Part shown: one piece after another, positions 34,539 through 42,602 of the stretch
Numbering within the stretch: the stretch's first letter is position 1
How the letters are laid out: the number at the start of each line of letters is the position of its first letter
From: UBA1479 sp040216635
GTDB taxonomy: Bacteria > Pseudomonadota > Alphaproteobacteria > Rhodospirillales > Casp-alpha2
Length of the DNA: 64,000 nt
NCBI GenBank assembly: GCA_040216635.1
Contig: JAVJOU010000023.1
Span: 75,533-139,532 of the forward strand
Reading direction: 5' to 3'
Position numbers and translations under genes: made by a program
Notes under the pieces: generated by a model
Told to the model about the DNA's origin: nothing
What the model saw: the letters and a program-made list of their open reading frames with translations, nothing else
The model's database searches: none

Positions 34539-35952
34539 AATAATACATCATGAATTCAACCGGATGCGGCGTGTGTTCGAAGTTGTAGATCTCTTCCCAT
34601 TTGAGATCCATGTAGCCGTCGATGGCATCGTCGGTGAAGACGTCGCCCTTCTTGAGAAAGTCGCGGTCGGCGTCCAGCGCCTGGACGGCTTCGCGCAGCG
34701 AGCCGGAGACGGTGGGCACACCGGCCAGTTCTTCCGCCGGCAGGTCGTACAGATCCTTGTCCATCGGGTCGCCCGGATGGATCTTGTTCTGGATGCCGTC
34801 GAGGCCGGCCATCATCATCGCCGTGAAGGCCAGATACGGGTTGGCCGTGGCGTCCGGGAAGCGGATTTCGCAACGCTTGCCCTTGGGGCTGCCGGAGTAG
34901 GGGATACGGCAGGAGGCGGAGCGGTTGCGGGCCGAGTAGGCCAGCAGAACCGGGGCTTCGAAGCCCGGGATCAAACGCTTGTAGGAGTTGGTCGACGGGT
35001 TGGTGAAGGCGTTGATGGCCTTGGCGTGCTTGATGATCCCGCCAATGTAGTACAGGCAGGTTTCCGACAGATCGGCATAGCCCGAACCGGCGAAGGTCGG
35101 CTTGTCGCCCTGCCAGATGGACTGGTGGGTGTGCATGCCGGTGCCGTTGTCGCCCGCGACGGGCTTCGGCATGAAGGTTGCCGACTTGCCGTAGGTATGG
35201 GCGACCATCTGGACGCAGTATTTGTAGATCTGCACGTTGTCGGCGGCTTTCACCAGGGTGTCGAAGGCCATGCCCAGTTCGTGCTGGGACGGGGCGACTT
35301 CGTGGTGGTGCTTATCCATCACCATGCCCATTTCCTGAAGCACGCTGACCATTTCGCCGCGCAGGTCGTGGCAGGAATCGACCGGCGGGACGGGGAAGTA
35401 GCCGCCCTTGACGCCCGGGCGGTGGCCCAGGTTGCCCTCGTCGAACAGGGTGCCCGAAACGTAGGGACCTTCTTCCGAGGTAAAGGCATAGAAGCATTCG
35501 TTCATGTCGACCTTGTAGCGAACGTCGTCGAACACGAAGAATTCCGGCTCGGCGCCGAAATAAGCTGTGTCGCCGATGCCCGTGGTGCCCAGATAGGCTT
35601 CGGCGCGCTTGGCGATGGAACGCGGATCGCGCTCGTAGCCCTGGCCGGTGACCGGGTCGAGGATGTCGCAGTTCAGGATCAGGCTCGGCTGGGCCGAGAA
35701 CGGATCCATGACGGCGGAGGAGGCATCGGGGATCAACGCCATGTCGGATTCATTGATCGCCTTCCAACCGGCGATGGATGAACCATCGAACATGATGCCA
35801 TCTTCGAATTCGTCTTCGCCGACGAAGTCGGACACCATGGTGAGGTGCTGCCATTTGCCGCGGGAATCCGTGAACCGAAGATCGACGAAGGGAATTTCAT
35901 TGTCCTTCACGTATTTGACGACTTCCGCCGGTGTTTTCAGATCCAAGCTCAT
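34531..35952 (-). CDS. glnA: Glutamine synthetase type I
   Basis: ATP-dependent ligation of ammonia to glutamate. 473 residues, normal for the dodecameric GSI-beta class. Signatures: FDGSSIAGW, the ammonia/ATP region FGAEPEFFVFDDVRY, KPVAGDNGTGMHTHQS, and the C-terminal NRSASCRIPY. The adenylylation Tyr is Y402 in DLYDLPAEE, so the enzyme is expected to be controlled by GlnE and PII. AAGGAAG precedes the ATG by seven bases. It is second in the glnB-glnA operon (102-nt gap with a GC-rich hairpin), transcribed from a sigma-54-type promoter before glnB. Confidence 0.97.
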   Translation of the reverse strand: MSLDLKTPAEVVKYVKDNEIPFVDLRFTDSRGKWQHLTMVSDFVGEDEFEDGIMFDGSSIAGWKAINESDMALIPDASSAVMDPFSAQPSLILNCDILDPVTGQGYERDPRSIAKRAEAYLGTTGIGDTAYFGAEPEFFVFDDVRYKVDMNECFYAFTSEEGPYVSGTLFDEGNLGHRPGVKGGYFPVPPVDSCHDLRGEMVSVLQEMGMVMDKHHHEVAPSQHELGMAFDTLVKAADNVQIYKYCVQMVAHTYGKSATFMPKPVAGDNGTGMHTHQSIWQGDKPTFAGSGYADLSETCLYYIGGIIKHAKAINAFTNPSTNSYKRLIPGFEAPVLLAYSARNRSASCRIPYSGSPKGKRCEIRFPDATANPYLAFTAMMMAGLDGIQNKIHPGDPMDKDLYDLPAEELAGVPTVSGSLREAVQALDADRDFLKKGDVFTDDAIDGYMDLKWEEIYNFEHTPHPVEFMMYYSS

Positions 35953-36054
35953 ATTCGCTTCCTTTTCTTGACTGAGTGTCGAGATGATATTTTGAACGCG
36001 CTTTGGTTATGCCTCCCTGGCGCGCCGGCTTTGCCGCCGGCGGGAACCGGTGGG

Positions 36055-36393
36055 CTAAATCGCTTCCGATCCACGTTCGCCCGTGCGGACGCGGATCGCT
36101 TCTTCCACGGGAATGATGAAAATCTTGCCGTCGCCGATACGGCCGGTTTGCGCCGTTTGCTGAATAGCTTCGACGGCCGGTCCGACCATGTCGTCGTCGA
36201 CGACCAGTTCGATTTTCCCCTTGGGCAGGAAATAGACCACATACTCGGCCCCGCGATAAAGCTCCGTATGGCCTTTTTGACGGCCGAAACCCTTGGCTTC
36301 GACCACGGTGATTCCTTGAAGGCCGACCTCGTGAAGGGCCTCCTTCACCTCATCCAGCTTGAATGGCTTGATGATGGCTTCGATTTTTTTCAT
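36055..36393 (-). CDS. glnB: Nitrogen regulatory protein PII (GlnB)
   Basis: 112 residues. Trimeric signal protein that reads 2-oxoglutarate and ATP/ADP and controls GlnE, NtrB and others. N-terminus MKKIEAIIKPFKLDEVKEAL; T-loop GHTELYRGAEYVVYFLPKGK with the uridylylation Tyr51; C-terminal signature TGRIGDGKIFIIPVEEA. It fits GlnB more than GlnK because it is linked to glnA and not to amtB. Its promoter region has a sigma-54 consensus and palindromes; a Shine-Dalgarno AAGGGA precedes the ATG. Confidence 0.97.
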   Translation of the reverse strand: MKKIEAIIKPFKLDEVKEALHEVGLQGITVVEAKGFGRQKGHTELYRGAEYVVYFLPKGKIELVVDDDMVGPAVEAIQQTAQTGRIGDGKIFIIPVEEAIRVRTGERGSEAI

Positions 36394-36497
36394 CGGTTTG
36401 TTTCCCTTGGGGTTATCCCCCCGATAGAAGAGTTCGGAGTCCGTTAGGAAATCATCGTTCTAGGCGCGATGGACTTCCTTGCTCGTCCGCCTCTCTA

Positions 36498-36515
36498 TAG
36501 CAGGAGGCATGCCAA
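36498..36515 (-). promoter_or_regulatory. Candidate sigma-54 (-24/-12) promoter of glnBA
   Basis: On the minus strand TTGGCATGCCTCCTGCTA carries the GG and GC doublets exactly ten bases apart and matches TTGGCAyG-N4-TGCW. It lies about 105 nt before the glnB start codon. Two possible enhancers lie upstream of it (36547-36564 and 36601-36617). Confidence 0.6.
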
Positions 36516-36546
36516 TTCGTTAGGCGAATAAAAACGTATTTTTTTC

Positions 36547-36617
36547 AGTGCATTAGGATGCACTTTTGGGGCTCGGCGGCAAGGGCCGAAAGGCCAAGTA
36601 TGCCAAAAAAATATGCA
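36547..36617. promoter_or_regulatory. Candidate NtrC enhancer sites upstream of glnB
   Basis: A perfect palindrome at 36547-36564 (AGTGCAT and ATGCACT arms, TAGG centre) and a TGC-N11-GCA sequence at 36601-36617, the spacing of NtrC sites. They are centred about 48 and 102 bp upstream of the sigma-54 hexamers. The half-site order of the first is opposite to the classical NtrC consensus, so only the second fits it, and weakly. Confidence 0.35.
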
Positions 36618-36690
36618 ATTGATATAAAAACAAGCAAGCCGAGCGGGGCCACCGGCGCGGTCTCCATGTACATCGCCGGTGGCCGAGGAC

Positions 36691-37860
36691 TTAATCCGCC
36701 AGGCAATCCCGGATGCGGGCCGTTGCCTTGAGGATGTTCTCTGTCGAATTGGCGTAGGAAAACCGCACGTAGCCTTCACCCTGGGCGCCGAAGCTGGTGC
36801 CGGAAATGATCGCCACGCCGGCTTCGTTCAACAGCTTATTCTGTAACTCCATGGCAGAAAGGCCGGTGCCTTCGATATTGGGGAAGGCATAGAACGCACC
36901 GCCCGGCTCGACGCAGCGGAAACCGGGAATTTGGTTGAGCTCGCGCATGATGATCTTGCGCCGCTCATCGAACGCCGTGACCATGTCGGTGACGGCGTCC
37001 TGCGGCCCGTCCAGCGCCGCGATGCCGGCGAATTGGGCCGAGGCATTGACGCAGGAATTGCAATTGATGGCCAGGCGCGTGACCGGTTCCACCAGGGATT
37101 TCGGCCACACGCCATATCCCATGCGCCAGCCGGTCATGGCATAGGTCTTGGACCAGCCGTCCAGCAGGATCACCCGGTCGCGCAGGTCTTCGTATTCCAG
37201 CAGGCTGACGTGTTCGCGCCCGTCGTACAGCATGCGGCAATAGATTTCGTCGGACATGATGGTGACATGCGGCTGCGCGCGCAGGCCGTCGACCAGTTTG
37301 TCCATTTCTTCGCGCGGCACCGCGCCGCCCGTGGGGTTGGCCGGGGAATTTAGAATGATCAGGCGCGTGTTCGGCGTGATCAGGCCCAGCACTTCCTCGG
37401 CCGAGAAAGCGAAACCCTTGTCTTCGTGCAGCGCCATGGGCACGGGCGTGGCCCCCGTGAACTTGATGACGCTTTCGTAAATGGGGAAGCCCGGGTTGGG
37501 GTAGATGATTTCCGCCCCCGGCTCGCCCAGGGCCAGAACGGCAAAGAACATGGTGACCTTGCCGCCGGGCACGATGATGACGTCGGCGGGGTCGACCTTG
37601 ACCTTGCGGTGGCGTTCGATGTCGCGGGCCACGGCTTCGCGCAGTTCGGGGATGCCGTTGGCGGGGGTATAGCCGTGATGGCCGTCCTTCAGCGCCTTGA
37701 CGGCGGCTTCGACGATATGGTCGGGCGTTTTGAAATCGGGCTGACCGATGCCCAGGTTGATGATGTCCTTGCCCTGGGCGGCAAGCGCGTTGGCGCGGGC
37801 CAGAACCTCGAAAGCGCTTTCCGTACCCAGCCGTGACATGGCGGCGGCCATTTGAACCAT
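36691..37860 (-). CDS. PLP-dependent aminotransferase, aspartate-aminotransferase family
   Basis: 389 residues from ATG 37860 (MVQMAAAMSRLGTESAF). Fold-type I class I aminotransferase: NLGIGQPDFKTPDHI, GYTPANGIPELREA, NSPANPTGGAVPREEMDKL, SDEIYCRML, the PLP lysine K238 in DGWSKTYAMTGWRMGYG, and EGYVRFSYANSTENI with the substrate-binding Arg. It probably uses 2-oxoglutarate with an acidic or aromatic amino acid; the exact donor is unresolved. A longer upstream reading exists, but it has no ribosome site and would run opposite the divergent cupin gene. Confidence 0.92.
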   Translation of the reverse strand: MVQMAAAMSRLGTESAFEVLARANALAAQGKDIINLGIGQPDFKTPDHIVEAAVKALKDGHHGYTPANGIPELREAVARDIERHRKVKVDPADVIIVPGGKVTMFFAVLALGEPGAEIIYPNPGFPIYESVIKFTGATPVPMALHEDKGFAFSAEEVLGLITPNTRLIILNSPANPTGGAVPREEMDKLVDGLRAQPHVTIMSDEIYCRMLYDGREHVSLLEYEDLRDRVILLDGWSKTYAMTGWRMGYGVWPKSLVEPVTRLAINCNSCVNASAQFAGIAALDGPQDAVTDMVTAFDERRKIIMRELNQIPGFRCVEPGGAFYAFPNIEGTGLSAMELQNKLLNEAGVAIISGTSFGAQGEGYVRFSYANSTENILKATARIRDCLAD

Positions 37861-37959
37861 GGATGCAAACTCCGTTTGATGGTCTTTATTGACGGGGGAT
37901 CGGGCCCCGCCGCTTGAGGGCGGCACTCTATGGTAGACGGCCCGGGGGAGGCAACGGCC

Positions 37960-38313
37960 ATGACGATCGATATGAACAGCGATACCGGCAACCTTTTCGC
38001 GGATCTGGCGCATGCATCGACGGCGGAGGTTTTCACCCGCCTGACCGAAGGCAAGGCGTTCCGGCTGGAAAAAATCGTCTCGACCGGCCAGGCCACGCCC
38101 GACGGGGACTGGTACGATCAGGAAACGGACGAATGGGTGGTTTTGCTGGCCGGATCGGCCGGGCTTCTGATCGAAGGGGAAGATGCGGCACGGGCCCTGA
38201 AACCCGGCGATTTCCTGCATCTTCCGGCGCATCGGCGCCACCGTGTGGAATGGACGTCGGAAAATGAGCCCACGGTCTGGCTGGCGCTGCATTTTACTGC
38301 GCTTGACGGATAG
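37960..38313 (+). CDS. Small cupin-domain protein
   Basis: 117 residues from ATG 37960, preceded by GGGGGAGG; an in-frame ATG 30 nt earlier is less likely. A single beta-barrel of the cupin superfamily: WYDQETDEWVVLLAGSAGLLIEG, with the Glu of the first motif, then LKPGDFLHLPAHRRHRVEWT carrying the second-motif histidines, and ending in WLALHF. Cupins of this type bind a divalent metal and include isomerases, dioxygenases and sensors; the substrate is unknown. Divergent from the aminotransferase. Confidence 0.85.
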   Translation: MTIDMNSDTGNLFADLAHASTAEVFTRLTEGKAFRLEKIVSTGQATPDGDWYDQETDEWVVLLAGSAGLLIEGEDAARALKPGDFLHLPAHRRHRVEWTSENEPTVWLALHFTALDG

Positions 38314-38395
38314 AGAGCAGACGATTACACAGTGCGCTCTCCAACCGTCGCGTTCTGAATGACCGGCGGTCCGGCGTCCCGAAACGGGACCCGAT

Positions 38396-38473
38396 GGTGG
38401 CTGTAGCTCAGTTGGTTAGAGCATCGGCTTGTGGTGCCGAGGGTCGTGGGTTCAAATCCCATCAGCCACCCCA
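38396..38473 (+). tRNA. tRNA-His (anticodon GTG)
   Basis: Acceptor arms GTGGCTG (38397-38403) and CAGCCAC (38463-38469), discriminator C at 38470, encoded CCA 38471-38473, and the extra G at -1 (38396) typical of tRNA-His. The anticodon loop is CTTGTGGT with GTG at about 38431-38433. The 3' end is the left boundary of the tandem duplication at 38463-40440. Confidence 0.96.
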
Positions 38474-39480
38474 TTTCCCCAAAAACTTGTAGGAACAGGG
38501 CAACCCCGGTGACTAATCTGGCGCCAAAGGGCGCGGCTATTCCGCTGCCTGTTCGATAAAAAACGTCCAGAGGAACCATCCATGACCACCGATCCCGAGG
38601 CGGCCCCCCCGGCTGTCACCCTGTCTCCCAAGCTTGAAGATTTGGCCGCTCGCCTGTGGGCGGTACGGCGCGACGGCGGCATCATTGATGCCGACAGCCC
38701 GGATGTGACGCAGCCCAAGACCCTTTCGGAAGCTTATGCCGTGCAATTGGCGGTGATCGCGCAATCGGGCGAGACCGTGCGGGGGTTCAAGGTCGGTTCC
38801 ACCAGTGCCGAAGCGCAGAACAAGCTGGGCACGACCGAGCCCGGTTCCTGCCCCATGCCGGCGTCCTTGATCTTGCAGAGCCCGGCGTGTTTTGCGGTCG
38901 ACCCGGATCATCATCCGGCGGTTGAGGGCGAATTCGCCCTGCGCCTGGGGCAGGACATGCCGGCGCGGCCTGACGGCTACAGCTTTGACGAGGTCCGCGC
39001 CGCCGTCGATCAGGTGGCGGGAGCGATCGAACTGGTCGGTTCGCGTTTTGCCGGCGGACTTGACGGCAAGGGTCGGCTTCTGGTGACGGCGGATAGCGGT
39101 GCGGACATGGCCCTGATCTTGGGCGCCAAGCGGCCGTTCACGGTGGAAACGGATCTGCGCGGTCACGGAGTCTCCATACGGGTCAACGGCGAGACCAAGG
39201 GGGAAGGCACAGGCGCGCGCGCTTTGGGCGATCCGCTGAACGTCCTGCATTGGCTGGTCAATCAACAGTCGCAATGGGGACGGGGGATGTTCAAGGGTGA
39301 ATGGATCGCGACGGGTACTTGCACGGGGCTGGATGCTGTCGGGCCCGGCGACGCCATTGCCGCCGATTTCGGTGACTTGGGCGTGGTCGAACTGACCCTG
39401 GAAACAGGCTGATGTTCTGGCGTTTCGCCGGTCGCAGGGACGGTGTAAACGGGCTCACCAACGTTTTCATCGTCAGTCAA
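38463..39480 (+). repeat. Tandem duplication, unit 1 (starts in the tRNA-His 3' end)
   Basis: The sequence from the tRNA-His acceptor arm (CAGCCACC) through the downstream leader and gene recurs 1018 nt later. Identity over the leader is high, with 61 consecutive identical bases at 38525-38585 versus 39543-39603, and the first 35 bases are also nearly identical. Coding parts have diverged to roughly half identity at protein level. Confidence 0.8.
38582..39412 (+). CDS. 2-keto-4-pentenoate hydratase / FAH-family protein, copy 1
   Basis: 276 residues from the ATG at 38582, after the conserved leader with GAGGAAC. Fumarylacetoacetate hydrolase-like fold of the hydratase (MhpD/XylJ) type: QTLSEAYAVQ region, GFKVGSTS, the metal-ligand motif PAVEGEFALRLGQDMP, VDQVAGAIELVGSRF, and the C-terminal SGTCTG-like ATGTCTGLDAVGPGDAIAADFG and GVVELTLETG. 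Such enzymes hydrate 2-hydroxy-dienoates from aromatic meta-cleavage pathways. No ring-cleavage genes are nearby, so the real substrate is open. It is the first of a tandem pair. Confidence 0.85.
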   Translation: MTTDPEAAPPAVTLSPKLEDLAARLWAVRRDGGIIDADSPDVTQPKTLSEAYAVQLAVIAQSGETVRGFKVGSTSAEAQNKLGTTEPGSCPMPASLILQSPACFAVDPDHHPAVEGEFALRLGQDMPARPDGYSFDEVRAAVDQVAGAIELVGSRFAGGLDGKGRLLVTADSGADMALILGAKRPFTVETDLRGHGVSIRVNGETKGEGTGARALGDPLNVLHWLVNQQSQWGRGMFKGEWIATGTCTGLDAVGPGDAIAADFGDLGVVELTLETG

Positions 39481-40440
39481 CAGCCACCCATTTCTCCCAA
39501 AAACTTGTAGGAACACGACGGAACCCGTGACTAAGCTAGCGTCAAAGGGCGCGGCTATTCCGCTGCCTGTTCGATAAAAAACGTCCAGAGGAACCATCCA
39601 TGAGCACCGATTTATCCCCCGAACTTTCCGACTTGGCCCAGCAGTTATGGGACGCCCGCCGCGACGGCGGCGACATCGACCTGAACGCCGTTACGTTGCC
39701 CGCAACCCTGGATCAGGCCTATGCCGTGCAGGCGGAAAACATACGCCTTGCGGGGGAGTCGGTCGGCGGCTTCAAGATCGGATCGTCGAGCAAGGCATCC
39801 CAGGAAAAGCTGGGCACGGATGAGCCCTGGTACGGTGCGGTGCCGCAATCGTTCCTGGTGCAAAACGGGGCCGCCGTATCATCCGTCGCCCATACCCTGG
39901 CGGTGGAAGGGGAATTCGCCTTTTGCCTGGGGGCGGATCTTCCGGCGCGGGCAGGGGATTATACGGAGGACGACGTGCGCGCCGCCGTCGCCCAGGTTGC
40001 CCCTGCGGTGGAAGTGGTCGGCCGGCGGTTCGAAGGCGGGCCCGAGGATCGCATGCTGCAGTTGCTTGTCGCGGACGGCGGCGTGAACGTCGCCCTGGTT
40101 CTGGGGGCGGCACGGCCGTTCCGACCCGATATGGATTTCCGCGATCACGCCGTGACCATGCGGGTGAACGGCGAAGACAGGGAATCGGGCGTCGGTTCCA
40201 TGGCGCTGGGCGATCCCTTGAATTCGCTGTTGTGGCTGGTCAATCAATTGTCCCGGCGGGGCCATGGCCTGACCCAGGGCCAGTGGGTTTCGACCGGCAC
40301 CTGCACGGGCATCGAGCCGGCTGCTCCCGGCGACCGGATCACCGCCGACTTCGGCGATTTAGGCGTGGTCGAGCTGACCTTGGAGCCGGGCTGACACTTC
40401 GGCATTTTGGCGACCATCGGGCAGGTTTAACCGCTTGTAT
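39481..40440 (+). repeat. Tandem duplication, unit 2
   Basis: Begins with CAGCCACCC, a remnant of the tRNA-His 3' end, followed by the same leader and a paralogous gene. Similarity continues weakly for about 45 nt past the second stop. The right end is not sharp. Confidence 0.75.
39600..40394 (+). CDS. 2-keto-4-pentenoate hydratase / FAH-family protein, copy 2
   Basis: 264 residues from the ATG at 39600, in the same leader context as copy 1. The same order of motifs: DQAYAVQAE, GGFKIGSSSK, LAVEGEFAFCLGADLPARAG, VAQVAPAVEVVGRRFEGG, STGTCTGIEPAAPGDRITADFG and GVVELTLEPG. About half of the positions match copy 1 by eye, and the metal-ligand Glu pair in VEGEF is kept in both, so both are probably active but may have diverged in substrate. 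Downstream is a 377-nt gap before the histidine kinase. Confidence 0.85.
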   Translation: MSTDLSPELSDLAQQLWDARRDGGDIDLNAVTLPATLDQAYAVQAENIRLAGESVGGFKIGSSSKASQEKLGTDEPWYGAVPQSFLVQNGAAVSSVAHTLAVEGEFAFCLGADLPARAGDYTEDDVRAAVAQVAPAVEVVGRRFEGGPEDRMLQLLVADGGVNVALVLGAARPFRPDMDFRDHAVTMRVNGEDRESGVGSMALGDPLNSLLWLVNQLSRRGHGLTQGQWVSTGTCTGIEPAAPGDRITADFGDLGVVELTLEPG

Positions 40441-40771
40441 TCCCGGGCGTGATACCAGACCAAGGTCATATACTTTTTTGAGGCATATTACCGTATCTTC
40501 ATACGCGGGGTTCGAACATCGGTATGTGGTGTTCGGCATGGAGGAGATGAAACCGGGAGATTTCTGTCGGATGCGGTGACGCGTCCATATGTACCTGGGA
40601 GGTCTCTGCAATGCATGTGCCCAAGCGGCTCAGGCGACGTGGTGTGAACGACGCAACCTGTTTCCTGTCCATGGTCGGCTCAGCGACAAACCGGCATGAT
40701 ATGACAGCGGTCTGGCGCTGGCCTATGGGTGCTCCACACCAAAATTGTATGTTCGATAAAGTGCCGGCGAT
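40395..40771. other. 377-nt intergenic region before the histidine kinase
   Basis: Follows the second FAH-family copy. It contains the weak end of the tandem duplication (to about 40440) and a candidate small reading frame (40611-40790). No clear promoter or terminator was identified. Confidence 0.4.
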
Positions 40772-40790
40772 ATGTACGTACGCGGCATAG
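40611..40790 (+). CDS. Candidate small ORF (59 aa) overlapping the histidine kinase start
   Basis: Starts at ATG 40611 with GGGAGG eight bases upstream, a better ribosome site than that of the kinase gene it runs into. It ends at TAG 40790, 19 nt inside the kinase reading frame. The product would be basic at the start (MHVPKRLRRRGVNDATCFL) with no recognisable domain and many Met/His/Cys residues. It may be a leader peptide that couples kinase translation, a true small protein, or a chance frame; composition does not resolve this. Confidence 0.35.
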   Translation: MHVPKRLRRRGVNDATCFLSMVGSATNRHDMTAVWRWPMGAPHQNCMFDKVPAICTYAA

Positions 40791-42478
40791 GAAGCTGGCT
40801 TAGGGTCAAGTCTCTCCGCTGGAAATTCATGCTGGCGCCGATTGTCGGCGTCTTGATGATGGCGGGCCTCGCCATCGTTCTGATCAAACTGATTCATACG
40901 CAGATCGGCGATCTGGAACGTCTTCACAACCGCGGGTTCGACCGGGCGCTGATCACGGCTCAATTGAGCAATCAGTTGGCGGAGAATCATGCCAAGATTT
41001 ACGACCGCCTGTTTTCCTTGTCACCAACTGCGGACGAAGGCGAGGTCTATGATGCCGGGAATCCGCTGCTGCTGGAAATTCGTCGGATCAAGGGGCGTTT
41101 GGTCGATCAGATCCCATTGTTCGATGAACGCTCGCATGAAGCAGAAATGCTGACTCTGCTTGCGGAGCAACTGGACAGATATCGTGAGAATACGACAAAC
41201 GCGATGCTCATGGCCTCGATCGACCAGGAACTATCAAGGATGATCATGGCGCAATCGACGGCATGGTTTAATCAACTCAACGCCGAGTTACTTGCCGTCA
41301 ACGAGATGATCCACAAACGGCTTGATCGTGAACTCGCCATGCACCGCAAGGATGCGGACCAGCAGACGACGGAATTCACCGTGATGTTCGTTCTGACCAT
41401 CCTCATCATGTTGGGTATCGGTGGTGTTCTGGCTAATGTTTTGTCACATGACTTGAATCGCTTGATTGTCCGCCTTGGCAATCTGGTCGCGTGGGAGCAG
41501 ACCCCCGCCAGCACCGATGATCTCGATGAGGTTGCGACCTTGACGGTTGCCATCGAGCGGGTTCGTGAAAGCTATGTATCTCTTGAAAAGGCGCGCACGG
41601 ACCTGGATCGGACGAACAAGAAATTGAATGAAAGCCATCAAACGATCCTGCGCCGGGAAAAATCGCTTGCCCAACTTAACGCCGAGCTTGAGCAAAAGGT
41701 TGCCGAGCAGGAAAAAACCATTGCCGACCAGAAAAAGGCGGAAGCCGCCCGGGACAGGGCCTTGACCGAGGCAGAACTGGCCAACCATGCAAAAAACGAA
41801 TTCCTGGCCACCATGAGCCACGAATTGCGGACACCGTTGAATGCGATCATCGGGTTCTCCGATATGATCCACAATGCGACGTTCGGGCCGATCAAGGACA
41901 AGTATCAGGACTATGCGGAACACATTCGCCTTTCGGGGGAGCACCTGCTGAGTCTGATCTCTGACATTCTTGATATTTCACGGATCGAAGAAGGGACCTT
42001 GGAGATTGAGTTTAGCGACGTCAGTGCGGATGAAGTCTTCAAACAGTGCGTCGACATGTTGCAGGAACGTGCGAGTCGGGCAGGGCTGAGTTTGGAATAT
42101 TCGGTGCCTGCGGGCCTGCCGAAAATATACGTCGATAAACTGCGTCTGAAGCAGGTGCTTTTGAATTTGGCCGGCAACGCCATCAAATTCACGCCCGCCG
42201 GCGGAAAGGTCACGATGTCCGCTGAACGCCTGGATGAAAAAACCGTCACGGTGCAAGTCTCCGACACCGGTGTTGGTATCGCGGAAGGTGACATTCCGCG
42301 CGCGTTGGAGAAATTCGGGCAAGTCCGAGATACGCATCTGCGATCCCATGAAGGGGCGGGGATCGGGCTGACGCTTGCGAAATCCCTGATCGAGCAGATC
42401 GGCGGCATCTTTGAAATACACAGTATGGTCGGTAAGGGCACGACCGTATCGGCACATTTTCCCATCGCCGACAGCTAA
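40772..42478 (+). CDS. Membrane sensor histidine kinase
   Basis: 568 residues. Two membrane segments (about 19-41 and 205-228) enclose a roughly 160-residue sensory domain, largely helical. A coiled coil (about 265-330) leads to HisKA, with the phosphoacceptor His350 in NEFLATMSHELRTPLNAIIGFSDM, and an HATPase_c domain with N, G1 and G2 boxes (LLNLAGNAIKFTPAGG, VSDTGVGIAEGD, GAGIGLTLAKSL). It autophosphorylates and passes phosphate to an unidentified response regulator; none is adjacent. The start ATG lacks a good ribosome site, and a small frame overlaps it. Confidence 0.93.
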   Translation: MYVRGIGSWLRVKSLRWKFMLAPIVGVLMMAGLAIVLIKLIHTQIGDLERLHNRGFDRALITAQLSNQLAENHAKIYDRLFSLSPTADEGEVYDAGNPLLLEIRRIKGRLVDQIPLFDERSHEAEMLTLLAEQLDRYRENTTNAMLMASIDQELSRMIMAQSTAWFNQLNAELLAVNEMIHKRLDRELAMHRKDADQQTTEFTVMFVLTILIMLGIGGVLANVLSHDLNRLIVRLGNLVAWEQTPASTDDLDEVATLTVAIERVRESYVSLEKARTDLDRTNKKLNESHQTILRREKSLAQLNAELEQKVAEQEKTIADQKKAEAARDRALTEAELANHAKNEFLATMSHELRTPLNAIIGFSDMIHNATFGPIKDKYQDYAEHIRLSGEHLLSLISDILDISRIEEGTLEIEFSDVSADEVFKQCVDMLQERASRAGLSLEYSVPAGLPKIYVDKLRLKQVLLNLAGNAIKFTPAGGKVTMSAERLDEKTVTVQVSDTGVGIAEGDIPRALEKFGQVRDTHLRSHEGAGIGLTLAKSLIEQIGGIFEIHSMVGKGTTVSAHFPIADS

Positions 42479-42602
42479 GGAAAACCAATCCGGTTGTCCT
42501 TTCCAACAAAGCCTTGGCGTGAACGGAGGGCGTCAGTTTAAGGTATGTGCCGCTGCAGCGTTTCGCAGCGTCCATGAAAAGCAAGTCCCAAAGGAAACCT
42601 CC

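Noticed and set aside
40499..40990. 163-residue frame on the minus strand in the kinase leader
   Set aside because: It overlaps the kinase start, has no ribosome site or domain, and looks like a mirror frame of GC-rich sequence.
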